41,052 nucleotides of DNA from RXOA01 sp964547105 (GCA_964547105.1 CAZJLO010000015.1:1-41052), one strand, 5' to 3'; numbered from the stretch's first letter, positions 24,670 through 33,643 are shown. The notes: generated by a model not told the origin, from the letters alone. Program-made: numbers and translations.

Positions 24670-25584
24670 ATGGCACGAGCTGGATCAGATAGCGCTTCGA
24701 CAGATAAGGTCAGCTTGATTGAGCGTCTGGCTCGATCAATGACTTGGCGTCGACTGATCGTTGCCATTGTGTTCATCTTCTTCCTGACAGGGATCCTCTT
24801 CCCGTTCTACTGGATGGTTAGTTCATCGTTCAAGACCTACGCGGAGATCGGAGGCCGAGAGGCTGTCTACTTCCCTAGTGCGCTTCGGCTCGACGCATAC
24901 AGGGAGCTGTTCAATCGGGAAGGGTGGAACTTCCTCAGGAACATCGGGAACAGCGTGAAGGTGGCTGTCCCGACGGCCGTTATTGCTGTGATCTTCTCCA
25001 CGCTTGGAGCGTATGCCGTGGCCCGGCTTCGCTTCCGGGGAAAGAACATCTTCCTGAACGGGATTCTTCTCATCTACCTGATTCCGGGGGTGTTGGTGAT
25101 CATTCCGCTATTCGCGATGATCTCGCGCGTCGGGGCTTCACTCGGCTTCGGTGTCCAGGATAACTTGCCGATTCTCATCGTCACGTACTTGGCCCAAACC
25201 CTTCCGGTCGCGCTTTACATGCTTGCCAATTACTTCCGCACCATTCCCGAAGAAATCGAGCAGGCCGGACTGATCGACGGCTGCAGCCGATCCGGCGTCA
25301 TCTGGCGTATCACGCTCCCTTTATCTGTTCCTGCGTTGATCAGCGTGGCAATCTATACGTTCATGATCGCCTGGAACGAGTTCCTGTATGCACTTGTTTT
25401 CCTCAACAATCGCACCATGTTCACCATGCCGATCCAGATCAACGCGATCTTCAACGATCCCACGCCGAGACCGAATGTGGTCATGGCAGCCTCTACGATC
25501 ATGACGGTCCCCGTGGTGATCCTGTTCTTGGCTCTCGAAAGATTCCTCACCGAAGGCCTGACAGCTGGTGGGGTAAAGGGATAG
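24670..25584 (+). CDS. ABC sugar transporter permease (MalG-like)
   Basis: 304 residues, ATG after AGGAGG. It has six membrane segments, starting with 'LIVAIVFIFFLTGILFPFYWMV' and ending with 'TIMTVPVVILFLALERFL'. The EAA loop is 'EQAGLIDGCSRSGVIWRITLPLSVP' near residue 197. The family's usual C-terminal '(F)-x-x-GLTAGGVKG' is present. It is the second channel subunit. The next gene starts four bases after its stop. Confidence 0.93.
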   Translation: MARAGSDSASTDKVSLIERLARSMTWRRLIVAIVFIFFLTGILFPFYWMVSSSFKTYAEIGGREAVYFPSALRLDAYRELFNREGWNFLRNIGNSVKVAVPTAVIAVIFSTLGAYAVARLRFRGKNIFLNGILLIYLIPGVLVIIPLFAMISRVGASLGFGVQDNLPILIVTYLAQTLPVALYMLANYFRTIPEEIEQAGLIDGCSRSGVIWRITLPLSVPALISVAIYTFMIAWNEFLYALVFLNNRTMFTMPIQINAIFNDPTPRPNVVMAASTIMTVPVVILFLALERFLTEGLTAGGVKG

Positions 25585-25588
25585 GTTC

Positions 25589-27358
25589 ATGTCCGCCGCG
25601 ATGATAACGGAAGCAACCCGTCGGCAAATCTCTGGTCATCTGGCACATCTCTATGATTCCGAAGCCGTACCTGCCATCTCTCGTCGGATCGTCGAGCGTC
25701 TGGAGAAGTATCTTCATGATTCGGCCGCGTCACCAGGATCGGTGCAGCGCACGCGATTGTCCGAAAGAACCGCCGTTCTGATTACGTATGCAGATCAGAT
25801 CACCGAGCCGGGAGTTGCGCCTCTTCAAACCCTGGTCGACACCGCCTGTCGCTTGCTTCAAGGACAGATCACGGATATCCACGTACTCCCGTTCTTCCCC
25901 TATTCGTCGGATGACGGGTTCTCGGTGATCGACTACGAAGTTGTGGATCCGGCACTGGGCACATGGGACGATATCCATTGCCTCACGAAGCAGTTCGGAT
26001 TGATGCTCGATCTGGTCATCAATCACGTTTCTTCCGAGAGCCGCTGGTTCCAGGGGTTTCTCAGAGACGAGCCGGAGTACAGAGAGTTCTTCATCACCGT
26101 CGAGGGAGATCAGGACCTCTCCGAAGTGGTCAGACCTCGTGCCTTGCCCCTGCTGACGGAAGTCGAGACAGCAGCCGGACGTAAGAAGGTATGGACGACA
26201 TTCAGCGCCGATCAGATCGACCTGAACTATGCCAACCCCGAAGTCCTGTTGAGGGTACTGGATGTCCTTCTCGCGTATGTGGACCATGGGGCACGCTGGG
26301 TTCGACTTGACGCCGTGGCGTTCCTTTGGAAAGAGATTGGCAAAACGTCTATCCACTGCCAGCAAACCCATCACATCGTCAAGCTGCTGCGAGCGGTGCT
26401 GGATGCCGTCGCTCCCGGTGTTCTGCTCATCACGGAGACCAACGTGCCACACGCCGAGAACGTCCAGTATTTCGGCAACGGCAGCGACGAGGCGCAGCTC
26501 GTCTACCAGTTCCCCCTGCCCCCTCTCGTCGTTGACGCTTTTCAACGAGGAAGCGCCACGTCTCTCAGCGATTGGGCGCAGGCACTCGAACCGCCGCCAG
26601 GGGACGCGATGTTCTACAACTTCCTTGCTTCCCACGATGGGATCGGGCTCAGGCCGGTGGAGGGGCTGATTCCGCGGCAGCGCATCGAAACGATGGTGAA
26701 GCGGACCCTCCTTCATGGCGGACAGGTCTCGCGCAAGATCGAGCCGGATGGACGCAAGAGCCCGTACGAGCTCAATATCTCGTTCATCGATGCGCTCAGT
26801 GACCCGAACGGCGTGGAGCCGGTCAGCGTGCAGGTGCGCAAGTTCCTGACGGCACAGGCGATCATGCTCGGTCTTGCGGGCATTCCCGGTATCTACGTCC
26901 ATAGCTTGTTCGGCTCTAGAAACTGGAGTGCGGGCGTGGAGAAGATCGGAGAGAACCGTGCGATCAACCGGATGAAATTCGACAAGCACTCGCTGCTCAG
27001 CGAGCTTGAGGACCCGATGTCTCTTCGCCGGATGATCTTCGACGGGATGATGAAGCTCTTGGAAGCTCGCGCTTCTACGCCGGCGTTTCGACCGCGGGCG
27101 CCACAGAGGGTGATCAGCGTTGACGATCGCGTTTTCGGCATCTTGCGCGATGGTTCAAGCCCTGACTGGGTTCTGTGTCTGTACAATCTGAGCATGGATG
27201 CAGTCCGGATCTCCCTCGACCGAGCCAATCTTGGTTTCGCCCCGCCGAGCCGACTGGTCAATCTTCTCGGCTCCAAGCTCGGACAAGTGCAACCCGCGAA
27301 GACACCGCTTGGACTGCGATCCTACGATACGATGTGGCTCTCGGAGGCAACAGCTTGA
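25589..27358 (+). CDS. GH13 subfamily 18 glycoside phosphorylase (sucrose/glucosylglycerate phosphorylase-like)
   Basis: 589 residues. The (beta/alpha)8 blocks are present: 'DIHVLPFFPYSSDDGFSVIDY' near 94, 'LMLDLVINHVSSES' near 138, nucleophile strand 'WVRLDAVAFLWKEIG' with Asp near 236, acid/base 'LLITETNVPHAEN' with Glu near 273, and 'NFLASHDGIGLRP' with the transition-state Asp near 350. The order and the 'VINHVSSES' block are those of sucrose phosphorylase relatives. In this group sucrose phosphorylases, sucrose-6-phosphate phosphorylases and glucosylglycerate phosphorylases (E. coli YcjM type) are known. The importer-phosphorylase layout resembles the ycj operon, so a glucosylglycerate-like substrate is a reasonable guess. 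It is cytoplasmic. The reaction would yield glucose-1-phosphate and an aglycone. Confidence 0.87.
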   Translation: MSAAMITEATRRQISGHLAHLYDSEAVPAISRRIVERLEKYLHDSAASPGSVQRTRLSERTAVLITYADQITEPGVAPLQTLVDTACRLLQGQITDIHVLPFFPYSSDDGFSVIDYEVVDPALGTWDDIHCLTKQFGLMLDLVINHVSSESRWFQGFLRDEPEYREFFITVEGDQDLSEVVRPRALPLLTEVETAAGRKKVWTTFSADQIDLNYANPEVLLRVLDVLLAYVDHGARWVRLDAVAFLWKEIGKTSIHCQQTHHIVKLLRAVLDAVAPGVLLITETNVPHAENVQYFGNGSDEAQLVYQFPLPPLVVDAFQRGSATSLSDWAQALEPPPGDAMFYNFLASHDGIGLRPVEGLIPRQRIETMVKRTLLHGGQVSRKIEPDGRKSPYELNISFIDALSDPNGVEPVSVQVRKFLTAQAIMLGLAGIPGIYVHSLFGSRNWSAGVEKIGENRAINRMKFDKHSLLSELEDPMSLRRMIFDGMMKLLEARASTPAFRPRAPQRVISVDDRVFGILRDGSSPDWVLCLYNLSMDAVRISLDRANLGFAPPSRLVNLLGSKLGQVQPAKTPLGLRSYDTMWLSEATA

Positions 27359-28620
27359 GTCAGGTGTTGAAGGTCGGGTTCTTGTCAACGCGGCTCTCAG
27401 GAACCGATGGCGTATCTCTGGAAGCCGCCAAGTGGGCCGATCTGCTGGTGCAGATGGGACACTCCATCGCCTACTGCGCCGGGGAGCTTGACGCGAACGG
27501 TCCGGAAGGTATGCTCGTTGACAAACTGCACTTCCGGCATCCGGAGATCCGTGCAATCCATGATATGGCGTTTCGCGGCGGCGATTCACGGGAACTCCGG
27601 AAGAAGATCGCCCCTGTCGTCCATGATCTGCGGGCTGCGATCCGGAAATTCGTCAGCCGGTACTCCCTTGATCTTCTCGTGGCAGAAAATGCGTTGGCGA
27701 TTCCGATGAATGTCCCGCTCGGCATCGCCCTTCGGGATGAGATCGTTCGGTCCGGGTTGCCGGCGATTGCTCACCACCATGACTTTGCGTGGGAGCGCGA
27801 TCGGTTCGCGAGTTGCACGGTTCCCGACATTCTCGAGGCATTCTTCCCCCCCCGCGACAAGCAGATACGCCATGTCGTCATCAATTCCTTGGCAAAAGAG
27901 GAGCTTCTGACTCGACGAGGGCTCAACTCCGTCATCATCCCAAATGTGCTCGACTTCGCCCGCGGAACGGCAACCGGACAAGGCTCCTGCCCAAGGCTTC
28001 GTACAGCACTGGGGTTCGCTGATCAGGACATTGTTCTTCTTCAACCCACACGTGTCGTCCCAAGGAAGGGCATCGAGCTCGCAATCCAGTTGGCGGGCCG
28101 GTTGAGGTATCTCCTACATCCCCGACCTATCCGCCTTTTGGTCTCACACGCCGCAGGCGATGAGGGGATGGAGTATCTCGCGACGCTTCGGCGCATGGCC
28201 GACGCCGTGTCGATCGAGATGAAGATGGCGGATGACTTGGTGGGCAGTCCGGAAGCGCCGTTCGGGAGCGACCGGGCGAAGTTTGATCTCCACGATGCCT
28301 ACGCATGTGCTGATTTCGTGACCTACCCTAGCCTCATCGAAGGGTTCGGCAACGCGTTCCTCGAAGCGGTCTACTACCGGAAACCGATCCTTGTCAACCG
28401 CTATCCCGTCTACGTCTCGGATATCGAACCGTTCGGGTTTGATGTGATCGCGATCGACGGATCGATTGATGATCGCACCGTCAAGGCAGTCGCCCAGCTT
28501 CTCGATAGCCCCACCCGCATCCGGCAAATGACCGACCAGAACTATCGGGTGGCAAGCGAACACTTCTCCTACAAGGTCGCCCTCACACAGTTGGGCAATG
28601 TGATCGCAGACCTCTCCTGA
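27355..28620 (+). CDS. Family 4 glycosyltransferase coupled to the phosphorylase
   Basis: 421 residues from TTG 27355, overlapping the phosphorylase stop by four bases (TTGA), with GGAGG upstream. GT-B fold: N-terminal 'KVGFLSTRLSGTDGVSLEAAKWADLL', acceptor-side 'IAHHHDFAWERDR' near 140, and the donor domain 'DIVLLQPTRVVPRKGIELAIQL' near 223 and 'YPSLIEGFGNAFLEAVYYRKPILVNRYPVYVSDI' near 325, with the E-x7-E motif. Retaining GT4 enzymes include sucrose, trehalose and mannosylglucosylglycerate synthases. A synthase next to a phosphorylase could rebuild a glycoside from the imported one or make a storage or compatible solute. That role is inference. Confidence 0.88.
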   Translation: MSQVLKVGFLSTRLSGTDGVSLEAAKWADLLVQMGHSIAYCAGELDANGPEGMLVDKLHFRHPEIRAIHDMAFRGGDSRELRKKIAPVVHDLRAAIRKFVSRYSLDLLVAENALAIPMNVPLGIALRDEIVRSGLPAIAHHHDFAWERDRFASCTVPDILEAFFPPRDKQIRHVVINSLAKEELLTRRGLNSVIIPNVLDFARGTATGQGSCPRLRTALGFADQDIVLLQPTRVVPRKGIELAIQLAGRLRYLLHPRPIRLLVSHAAGDEGMEYLATLRRMADAVSIEMKMADDLVGSPEAPFGSDRAKFDLHDAYACADFVTYPSLIEGFGNAFLEAVYYRKPILVNRYPVYVSDIEPFGFDVIAIDGSIDDRTVKAVAQLLDSPTRIRQMTDQNYRVASEHFSYKVALTQLGNVIADLS

Positions 28621-29114
28621 CAGCCCCGTCACGACGCAGTCCATCTGCGTGCGACTTGTCCGACGCCGAGAGAGCTTTCCTATATTGGGTTCCCGCCAGG
28701 TTCCTCGGACTCCGCGGACCGAATCCTAATGCGAATCCAGCGATCCGGCAGCGATCAAAGCTCGCAACACGTCGGCATGCTCTCTCTTGCCAGAGTATCT
28801 CCGAAGTGCTTTCCACATCTTGATCAGAAAGGTTGCGCATCCCATTCATGACAAGGCTGACTCGCCTGCAACGAAGGCCTGACGGAGGAGACATCCTTGT
28901 ATGCAAGCATTGCGCTGCCTCCGCAAGGAAATCGCTGCAGTCATCAGAGATGTGCGAGCCGGCATCCGATCCTTCACGCTGACTGGCGTTCCTTGTTGTG
29001 GGAATCGGCAGACTGCTTGATCTGATCAGCACATACAGTCGGAAGCGTCACCAGTCACGGGAGATGGCCGTGTCCACAGAGAGCGTTCGGAGTGGGATCG
29101 GTTCCGCGCCCGGT
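28621..29114. other. 490-base stretch with at most one tiny ORF
   Basis: Beyond a small hairpin (ACGCAG at 28634-28639 with CTGCGT at 28645-28650) and the doubtful ORF at 28901-29020, I see nothing supported. Confidence 0.4.
28901..29020 (+). CDS. Possible 39-residue peptide
   Basis: ATG follows GGAGGAG by ten bases. The product starts MQALRCLRKEIAAVIRDV and continues RAGIRSFTLTGVP, with an amphipathic helix and a Cys-Cys near the end. No family is known; it may be chance. Confidence 0.22.
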   Translation: MQALRCLRKEIAAVIRDVRAGIRSFTLTGVPCCGNRQTA

Positions 29115-29912
29115 CTACCAGAGCACCATGTCGTCGAGAGTGATGTCCGGGTGCCGTGGAGGGCCGGCTGGTGCCATCCCACCGGCAACAATCGCCTTCG
29201 CCGGACAGGAGAAAAAGCACGCGTAACACATCTCGCAATCATTGTGCCAGGTAGGCCGCCCATCCTTCATGACCACGTTTCTCCGCGGGCAAACCTTGGC
29301 ACACATCCCGCATGAAGTACAGGAATCGTTGACGCAGTAGTTGTTGTCGGCCACTCTGAAGAACTTCGCCGCAAAACCGTACATCACCGAGCCAAGCGCA
29401 TTGACGGCGATGTTCGTCGTCTCCAGGGCATGGCTTGCCTTGTCGGCAATCGCCTGGATGATCTCATCCATCCGCTCGGATGCCGGCCGTGCGACCTTGT
29501 TTCGCCCCAACCAGGAGATGAAGGTGATGATCGACATGCCGTCCATCCCTGGCAGCGCCGGCGTAAAATCCCCCCGGACCGCAAAGCCGGCATCAAGCCG
29601 CGATCCATTGGCGCGAAGTCGGCGATTAAGCTGCACCAACGTGTTTCCTTGCAGCCCGGCGCAGGTCGTCACCGCGAAAACATACTGATCTCGACGCAAT
29701 TTCAGGCACCGGGCAAAATCGGCAACCATCCGCGGCATCCCCCACGCGTACACAGGAAACACCAAACCGATCCGATCTTCATCTCCACCTTCAGTCCCGG
29801 ATATCGCCCTCGCCATCGGGACGATCTCCGTCGAGCCAACTTCCGCAGCGATCCTTCGTGCTATGTCGAGGGAGTTCCCGCTTCCTGTGAAGTAGAAGAT
29901 TTTCGTCCTCAT
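29115..29912 (-). CDS. EFR1-type flavodoxin/4Fe-4S ferredoxin fusion
   Basis: 265 residues. The flavodoxin-like N-terminus is 'KIFYFTGSGNSLDIARRIA', the FMN phosphate loop (T-G-S-G-N-S), then 'IGLVFPVYAWGMPRMVADF'. The C-terminal part has two ferredoxin clusters: 'CTSCGMCAKVCPRRN' near 203 and 'CEMCYACFFSCPAKAI' near 227, each C-x2-C-x2-C-x3-C. Such proteins carry electrons between Fe-S and flavin partners in anaerobes. The start chosen, ATG 29910-29912, matches the family; an ATG 11 codons earlier is also possible, and neither has a strong ribosome site. It faces away from the serine hydrolase region. Confidence 0.88.
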   Translation of the reverse strand: MRTKIFYFTGSGNSLDIARRIAAEVGSTEIVPMARAISGTEGGDEDRIGLVFPVYAWGMPRMVADFARCLKLRRDQYVFAVTTCAGLQGNTLVQLNRRLRANGSRLDAGFAVRGDFTPALPGMDGMSIITFISWLGRNKVARPASERMDEIIQAIADKASHALETTNIAVNALGSVMYGFAAKFFRVADNNYCVNDSCTSCGMCAKVCPRRNVVMKDGRPTWHNDCEMCYACFFSCPAKAIVAGGMAPAGPPRHPDITLDDMVLW

Positions 29913-30016
29913 CCCACCATTCCAATCAGCGATCCGTTCGCCCATCTACGCACAACGTCCCACGGTACAACCAGACGCACTGCACCAACCCGAACCTCCA
30001 CGATGTCGAGAAACCT

Positions 30017-30529
30017 CTACACGTTTCCTGGCGGGCCAACGCGATCATGGATTCCGGTGGGGCGATCCTCGTTCCCCTGTCGCCCGTCCGTATCTGTCAG
30101 CCGGCTGAGGAGCCATGCGAGGCGTCCGGCAAATTCCACGTATTCCTTGCCAGACAGCGTAGCCTTCAGATCCTGATCGATCAAACTCAACTCCATTTCC
30201 ACTGCGGATCGCATGTCGATTCCCTTCTGTGTGAGGAAGACTCGCATGATCCGGTAGTCGTACGTATCGGTCCGCCGCTCAACCCACCCGCCGTTGACAA
30301 GATGCTTCAGCATATTCGAGATGCTTGCTTCGCTGAAGCGAGCGGCTCGTGCCAGCTCGGATTGCGACAGCCCGTCTTCCAGCCAGAGGTATTGAAGGAT
30401 GCGGCGAAGCCCCCAGTGCAGCCCGGTTCCCCGGAAGTGGGGCACGACCCGCCGCTCAAGGTAGTAGATCAGACTGTAAAGCGTTTGTGGGATCCCGTCT
30501 CCCGGCATCGTCAGCTCACGCTTGCTCAT
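30017..30529 (-). CDS. MarR/PadR-type winged-helix regulator
   Basis: 170 residues, ATG after GGGAGATG. The winged helix spans about residues 38-105: 'LHWGLRRILQYLWLEDGLSQSELARAARFSEASISNMLKHLVNGGWVERRTDTYDYRIMRVFLTQKG'. It has the recognition helix (S-E-A-S-I-S-N-M-L-K-H-L) and the wing with D-Y-R. A helical dimerisation tail follows, and a charged disordered end. The gene is divergent from the serine hydrolase at 30806, its probable target along with itself. A broken paralogue lies at 19920-20353. Confidence 0.88.
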   Translation of the reverse strand: MSKRELTMPGDGIPQTLYSLIYYLERRVVPHFRGTGLHWGLRRILQYLWLEDGLSQSELARAARFSEASISNMLKHLVNGGWVERRTDTYDYRIMRVFLTQKGIDMRSAVEMELSLIDQDLKATLSGKEYVEFAGRLAWLLSRLTDTDGRQGNEDRPTGIHDRVGPPGNV

Positions 30530-30638
30530 CTTTCATCTCCCTGACAAGTGCAGGCTATCCGAGCGCAGTGATTTCCGACAAGAATTCTATCGTAGATCAA
30601 GGGAGAATCTGCCGTAACAGTCAAAAACCGAAAGCTTG

Positions 30639-30668
30639 TTGACAAGGGCGTTTACCACGCTGTAGCAT
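30639..30668 (+). promoter_or_regulatory. Sigma-70-type promoter of the serine hydrolase gene
   Basis: TTGACA (30639-30644), 18 bases, TAGCAT (30663-30668). The -35 is perfect and the -10 matches at four of six. The start of transcription would be about 130 bases before the ATG. Confidence 0.6.
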
Positions 30669-30805
30669 CGCCCGCTCTGATCAGAGTCTCGCTTGTCGCC
30701 GTCCGAACGGCAAGCAGCGCAGCATCGCATCTCCGGACGTGTGACCGCACGTCCGTGTGGTGCCTCGGCATCCATCCATCTGCAAGATAAGAGGAGGTAT
30801 CCAGC

Positions 30806-32485
30806 ATGCCTGTTCCACAACGCTTCGCGGAAGCCGTTGAGCGGATCGACCGGTTTCTCATCCAGAGGCACGAAGAAGGGCTCGGACCAGGGCTTTCTCT
30901 CGCACTGACCACCGCAGGACAGCTTCTTGCCACACGGGCGTACGGCGTGGCGAACGTCTGCAACCAAAAGCAGGTAGAGAGCGACACGCTATTCCAGATC
31001 GGGTCGATTACGAAGCCGATCGTCGCTACAGCGTGCCTACGTCTGTTCGAGCAGGAGAAGCTCGATCTGCATGCTCCCGTAAAGGAGGTCCTCGACTGGT
31101 TCGTCGTCCGGTCAAGGTTCACCGCCCCGGTCACACCCCATCACCTGCTGACGCACACCTCGGGGCTTGTGATGATGATCGATACAAGCCCTTCCAGCGC
31201 ATATCAGGTTTGGTCTTTGCGACACACGAACCTCGGCTTCGAACCGGGGTCGAAATTCTCCTACTCCAACGTCGGATACAACGTTCTCCAGTGTGCGATC
31301 GAAGCGATCACCGGAATGAAGCTGGATCGCGCACTCCGGGAGCTGGTCTTCGAGCCGCTAGGGATGCGGGCAAGCTACGGCGAGGTGATGTGCAGCCTGT
31401 ACGACCACATCGCCAAGGGCCATACGTGGTCTCCGCACCGTGATCGACCGACAGCCGCGCGAGCGAGGCCGATCGTTGTGAACTGGTATGAGATGAGCCA
31501 GGGATGCGGAAGTGTTGTGACCACGGCAGCCGACTTGGCGCGATTCCTCCGGATGTTGCTCAATCGAGGCGTGGCAGACGACGGATCTGCATTCCTGCAA
31601 CCGGAGACGTTTGATCTGATGACAGGATCGTACGCGACCACGGACGGTTTCTTCACCGGGAAAGATCAGGGGTACGGGATCATGACAGGGGTAGACAACG
31701 ACCTCGGCGGTCATCGAGTGATTCTCGCCGGCGGAGAGAACCTGGGCTTCGAAGCGGCGATGGTCGGCGATCTTGATGCAGGATTGGGCGTGGTCCTGCT
31801 CAACAACAGCTTCGACATGCAGTGGACAGAGACCGAGTTTGCCATGAAGACACTCCTTGCGGATTCCTGCAGGAAGCCGCTGCCAGAGCTTCCGAAGCTC
31901 GCCGCTGAAGAAGCACCTTCGAAGGAGGGAGCTTCCGAATACGCCGGTACTTACCGTTGCAGCCGTCGGTCATTCAGCATCCGCGGCGAGGGGAACCGAG
32001 TGACGCTCGAAAGCAACGGTCAATGCTGTACGCTCGAGCGGTTGTACGGAGACTGCTTCCGCGTTCCCCTAGAAGGGTTCGATCACGCGATGCTCAGTTT
32101 CGCTCGCAACGACGCGGGAGAGGTTGTCGAGGCGCTCCAGTTGGGCGACCGGTATTCAAATGGGCGGTACAACGGGCCGGATTCGTTCACCTATCCACCA
32201 GCATGGGACTCGTTCACCGGAACGTACAGTTCCTATGCCCCGTTGGTATGCATGTTCCGGGTGTTCGTCCGCAAGGGACGTCTGTTCTGTCAATGCTTCG
32301 GCGGGTACGTCGATCAGGAGCTGACGGAGATCGGTGACGGACAGTTCCGATCGGGAGGTGAGACATCGCCGGAGATCCTACAGTTCGACTGCATCGCCGG
32401 GGGGAAGGCACTCCGTTGCGTCGCAAGCGGAGGAGAGTATCACCGGGTGGGCGATGCGTGGGACTGCAAGCAGGCCGGGTGTTAG
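30806..32485 (+). CDS. Serine hydrolase, beta-lactamase/class C (ClpP-independent, EstB-like) family with C-terminal lipocalin-like domains
   Basis: 559 residues, ATG after AAGAGGAGG. The class C beta-lactamase/D-peptidase core spans about 15-350: 'FQIGSITKPIVATA' (S-x-x-K, Ser near 67), 'FSYSNVGYNVLQ' (Y-x-N near 152), 'LTHTSGL' and 'LAGGENLGFEAAMV', which occupies the third motif position as Gly-Gly-Glu instead of His/Lys-Thr-Gly. Two C-terminal units near 380-470 and 470-555 ('EYAGTYRCS...', 'SFTGTYSSYAPL...') look like the DUF3471-type domains often attached. There is no signal peptide. Members are peptidases, esterases or amidases; the lack of the usual third motif favours esterase/amidase over lactamase. 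Confidence 0.86.
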   Translation: MPVPQRFAEAVERIDRFLIQRHEEGLGPGLSLALTTAGQLLATRAYGVANVCNQKQVESDTLFQIGSITKPIVATACLRLFEQEKLDLHAPVKEVLDWFVVRSRFTAPVTPHHLLTHTSGLVMMIDTSPSSAYQVWSLRHTNLGFEPGSKFSYSNVGYNVLQCAIEAITGMKLDRALRELVFEPLGMRASYGEVMCSLYDHIAKGHTWSPHRDRPTAARARPIVVNWYEMSQGCGSVVTTAADLARFLRMLLNRGVADDGSAFLQPETFDLMTGSYATTDGFFTGKDQGYGIMTGVDNDLGGHRVILAGGENLGFEAAMVGDLDAGLGVVLLNNSFDMQWTETEFAMKTLLADSCRKPLPELPKLAAEEAPSKEGASEYAGTYRCSRRSFSIRGEGNRVTLESNGQCCTLERLYGDCFRVPLEGFDHAMLSFARNDAGEVVEALQLGDRYSNGRYNGPDSFTYPPAWDSFTGTYSSYAPLVCMFRVFVRKGRLFCQCFGGYVDQELTEIGDGQFRSGGETSPEILQFDCIAGGKALRCVASGGEYHRVGDAWDCKQAGC

Positions 32486-32498
32486 GGCTTTCGCTCGG

Positions 32499-32922
32499 CC
32501 TTTGCTTGGAAACGAATTCCGCCACCGTCGTTGCGGCGATCGTTTCCGCAATGAGGTCGAGCGGAAAGTCGTCGAGGGCGCGGAACCACACGCAGGATTT
32601 GCCGACACCGCAACGCTTGCCTGTTGCCCAGTAGGCCCGTTCAAAGGACGATCTCGAAGCCTCGTCCATGGAGACGCTCATCAGGTAGAGCGCCATGTGA
32701 TGTTTCTGACTGGCAATCGCGGCGTACATCAGCGGCTTGCCGTTGTGGTATCGCGATAGACGTCAAGCGGAACTTCATACGCGATCATCCTCCAAGCGAT
32801 GACCTCCTGGTACCCCTCCGGAAGGTTGGCGAGAATCACTTGACGAACTGCTTCAATCTGTGGCCGACGAGCGTCCGACAGCTCGTCGAGAGACTCATCG
32901 ATGCTTGTCGCCTCGAGCGCAT
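32499..32922 (-). pseudogene. DUF1801 (YdhG-like) gene broken by frameshifts
   Basis: The upstream frame reads 'SIDESLDELSDARRPQIEAVRQVILANLPEGYQEVIAWRMIAYEVPLDVY'. After a shift at about 32755-32762 the next frame reads 'RYHNGKPLMYAAIASQKHHMALYLMSVSMDEASRSSFERAYWATGKRCGVGKSCVWFRALDDFPLDLIAETIA'. Together they give a full DUF1801 domain. The ATG with a good AAGGAG (32920-32922) is in a third frame, so a second shift lies near 32905. The other end runs toward the serine hydrolase 3' end. DUF1801 proteins are small and of unclear role, with iron chaperone suggested for some. It is decay or a local run of sequence errors. Confidence 0.75.
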
Positions 32923-33116
32923 CACAGTCTCCTTGTCCGTGAACGAGCATAGCACGCAGACTCCGCTCCGAGGACAACGCTTGTTTTCTCGTCGTCGATT
33001 CCTGTTGACGTACCCTGATGACGATGACGCCGCTTCCTTGATTCCCCCAACACCTCTTGCATTCTCCCGTTGCGCGCAACGAAGCACCTGATAGCATTGT
33101 CCCCGAGGTGAGTGAT

Positions 33117-33467
33117 ATGACGGATATGAGAGACACGATGCGTGATGTGAAGCGCGCGATGGGCGCACTTACCGAGCAGGTTCCCGAAGAGATGCGAGGG
33201 TTCTCGGACTTCATGGGAATCGTCCTCAAACCCGGCAAGCTCGATCTGAAGACGAAAGAGCTGATCGCACTGGGAATGGGGCTTACAGCTCGATGTAAGT
33301 ACTGTATCGGCATCCACACCCAGAAGGCACTTGCCGCTGGTGCAACACCCGAGGAGTTGTGGGAAGTCGCGATGGTCGCCGTGATGATGGGCGGCGGGCC
33401 GGCGATGACGTACGTCGCCGAACTGCAGAAGGCACTGGCGGAGTTCGCTCCCGAGCAAGAAGCATGA
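33117..33467 (+). CDS. Carboxymuconolactone decarboxylase/AhpD-like protein
   Basis: 116 residues. 'ELIALGMGLTARCKYCIGIHTQKALAAGATPEELWEVAMVAVMMGGGPAMTY' carries the C-x2-C-x3-H motif of the AhpD/CMD fold near residues 63-69. The Cys pair points to disulphide or peroxidase-linked redox chemistry rather than decarboxylation. ATG 33117 follows GAGGTG; a GTG three codons earlier is possible. It is divergent from the broken DUF1801 gene and convergent with the GNAT gene. Confidence 0.9.
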   Translation: MTDMRDTMRDVKRAMGALTEQVPEEMRGFSDFMGIVLKPGKLDLKTKELIALGMGLTARCKYCIGIHTQKALAAGATPEELWEVAMVAVMMGGGPAMTYVAELQKALAEFAPEQEA

Positions 33468-33476
33468 CTCCGGGAG

Positions 33477-33513
33477 CGGCCCGCTCGATGCCCCGATAGC
33501 ATCGAGCGGGCCG
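33477..33513. terminator. 15-bp perfect hairpin in a convergent gap
   Basis: 33477-33491 pairs base for base with 33499-33513 around a seven-base loop, ten bases after the AhpD-like stop. No long T-run, but the position between convergent genes fits a bidirectional terminator. Confidence 0.55.
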
Positions 33514-33643
33514 TTCGAGGAGCCCCAAACTCAAAGCGCAGCGAACCAGCAGGTCTTGCACGGAGGAGAGTTGCTTGCCCCGTGGCTTGCCGGGTGTCGA
33601 GCCGAGAGCGCTACGCGCTGGTCGTCCGAAGCGTGGCCAGAGG

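Noticed and set aside
25730..26989. A 419-codon minus-strand frame
   Set aside because: Antisense to the GH13 phosphorylase; no start signal and no domain.
30806..32485. A true antibiotic beta-lactamase
   Set aside because: The first two motifs are present but the third (Lys/His-Thr-Gly) is not, there is no signal peptide, and the C-terminal extra domains are typical of other serine hydrolases.
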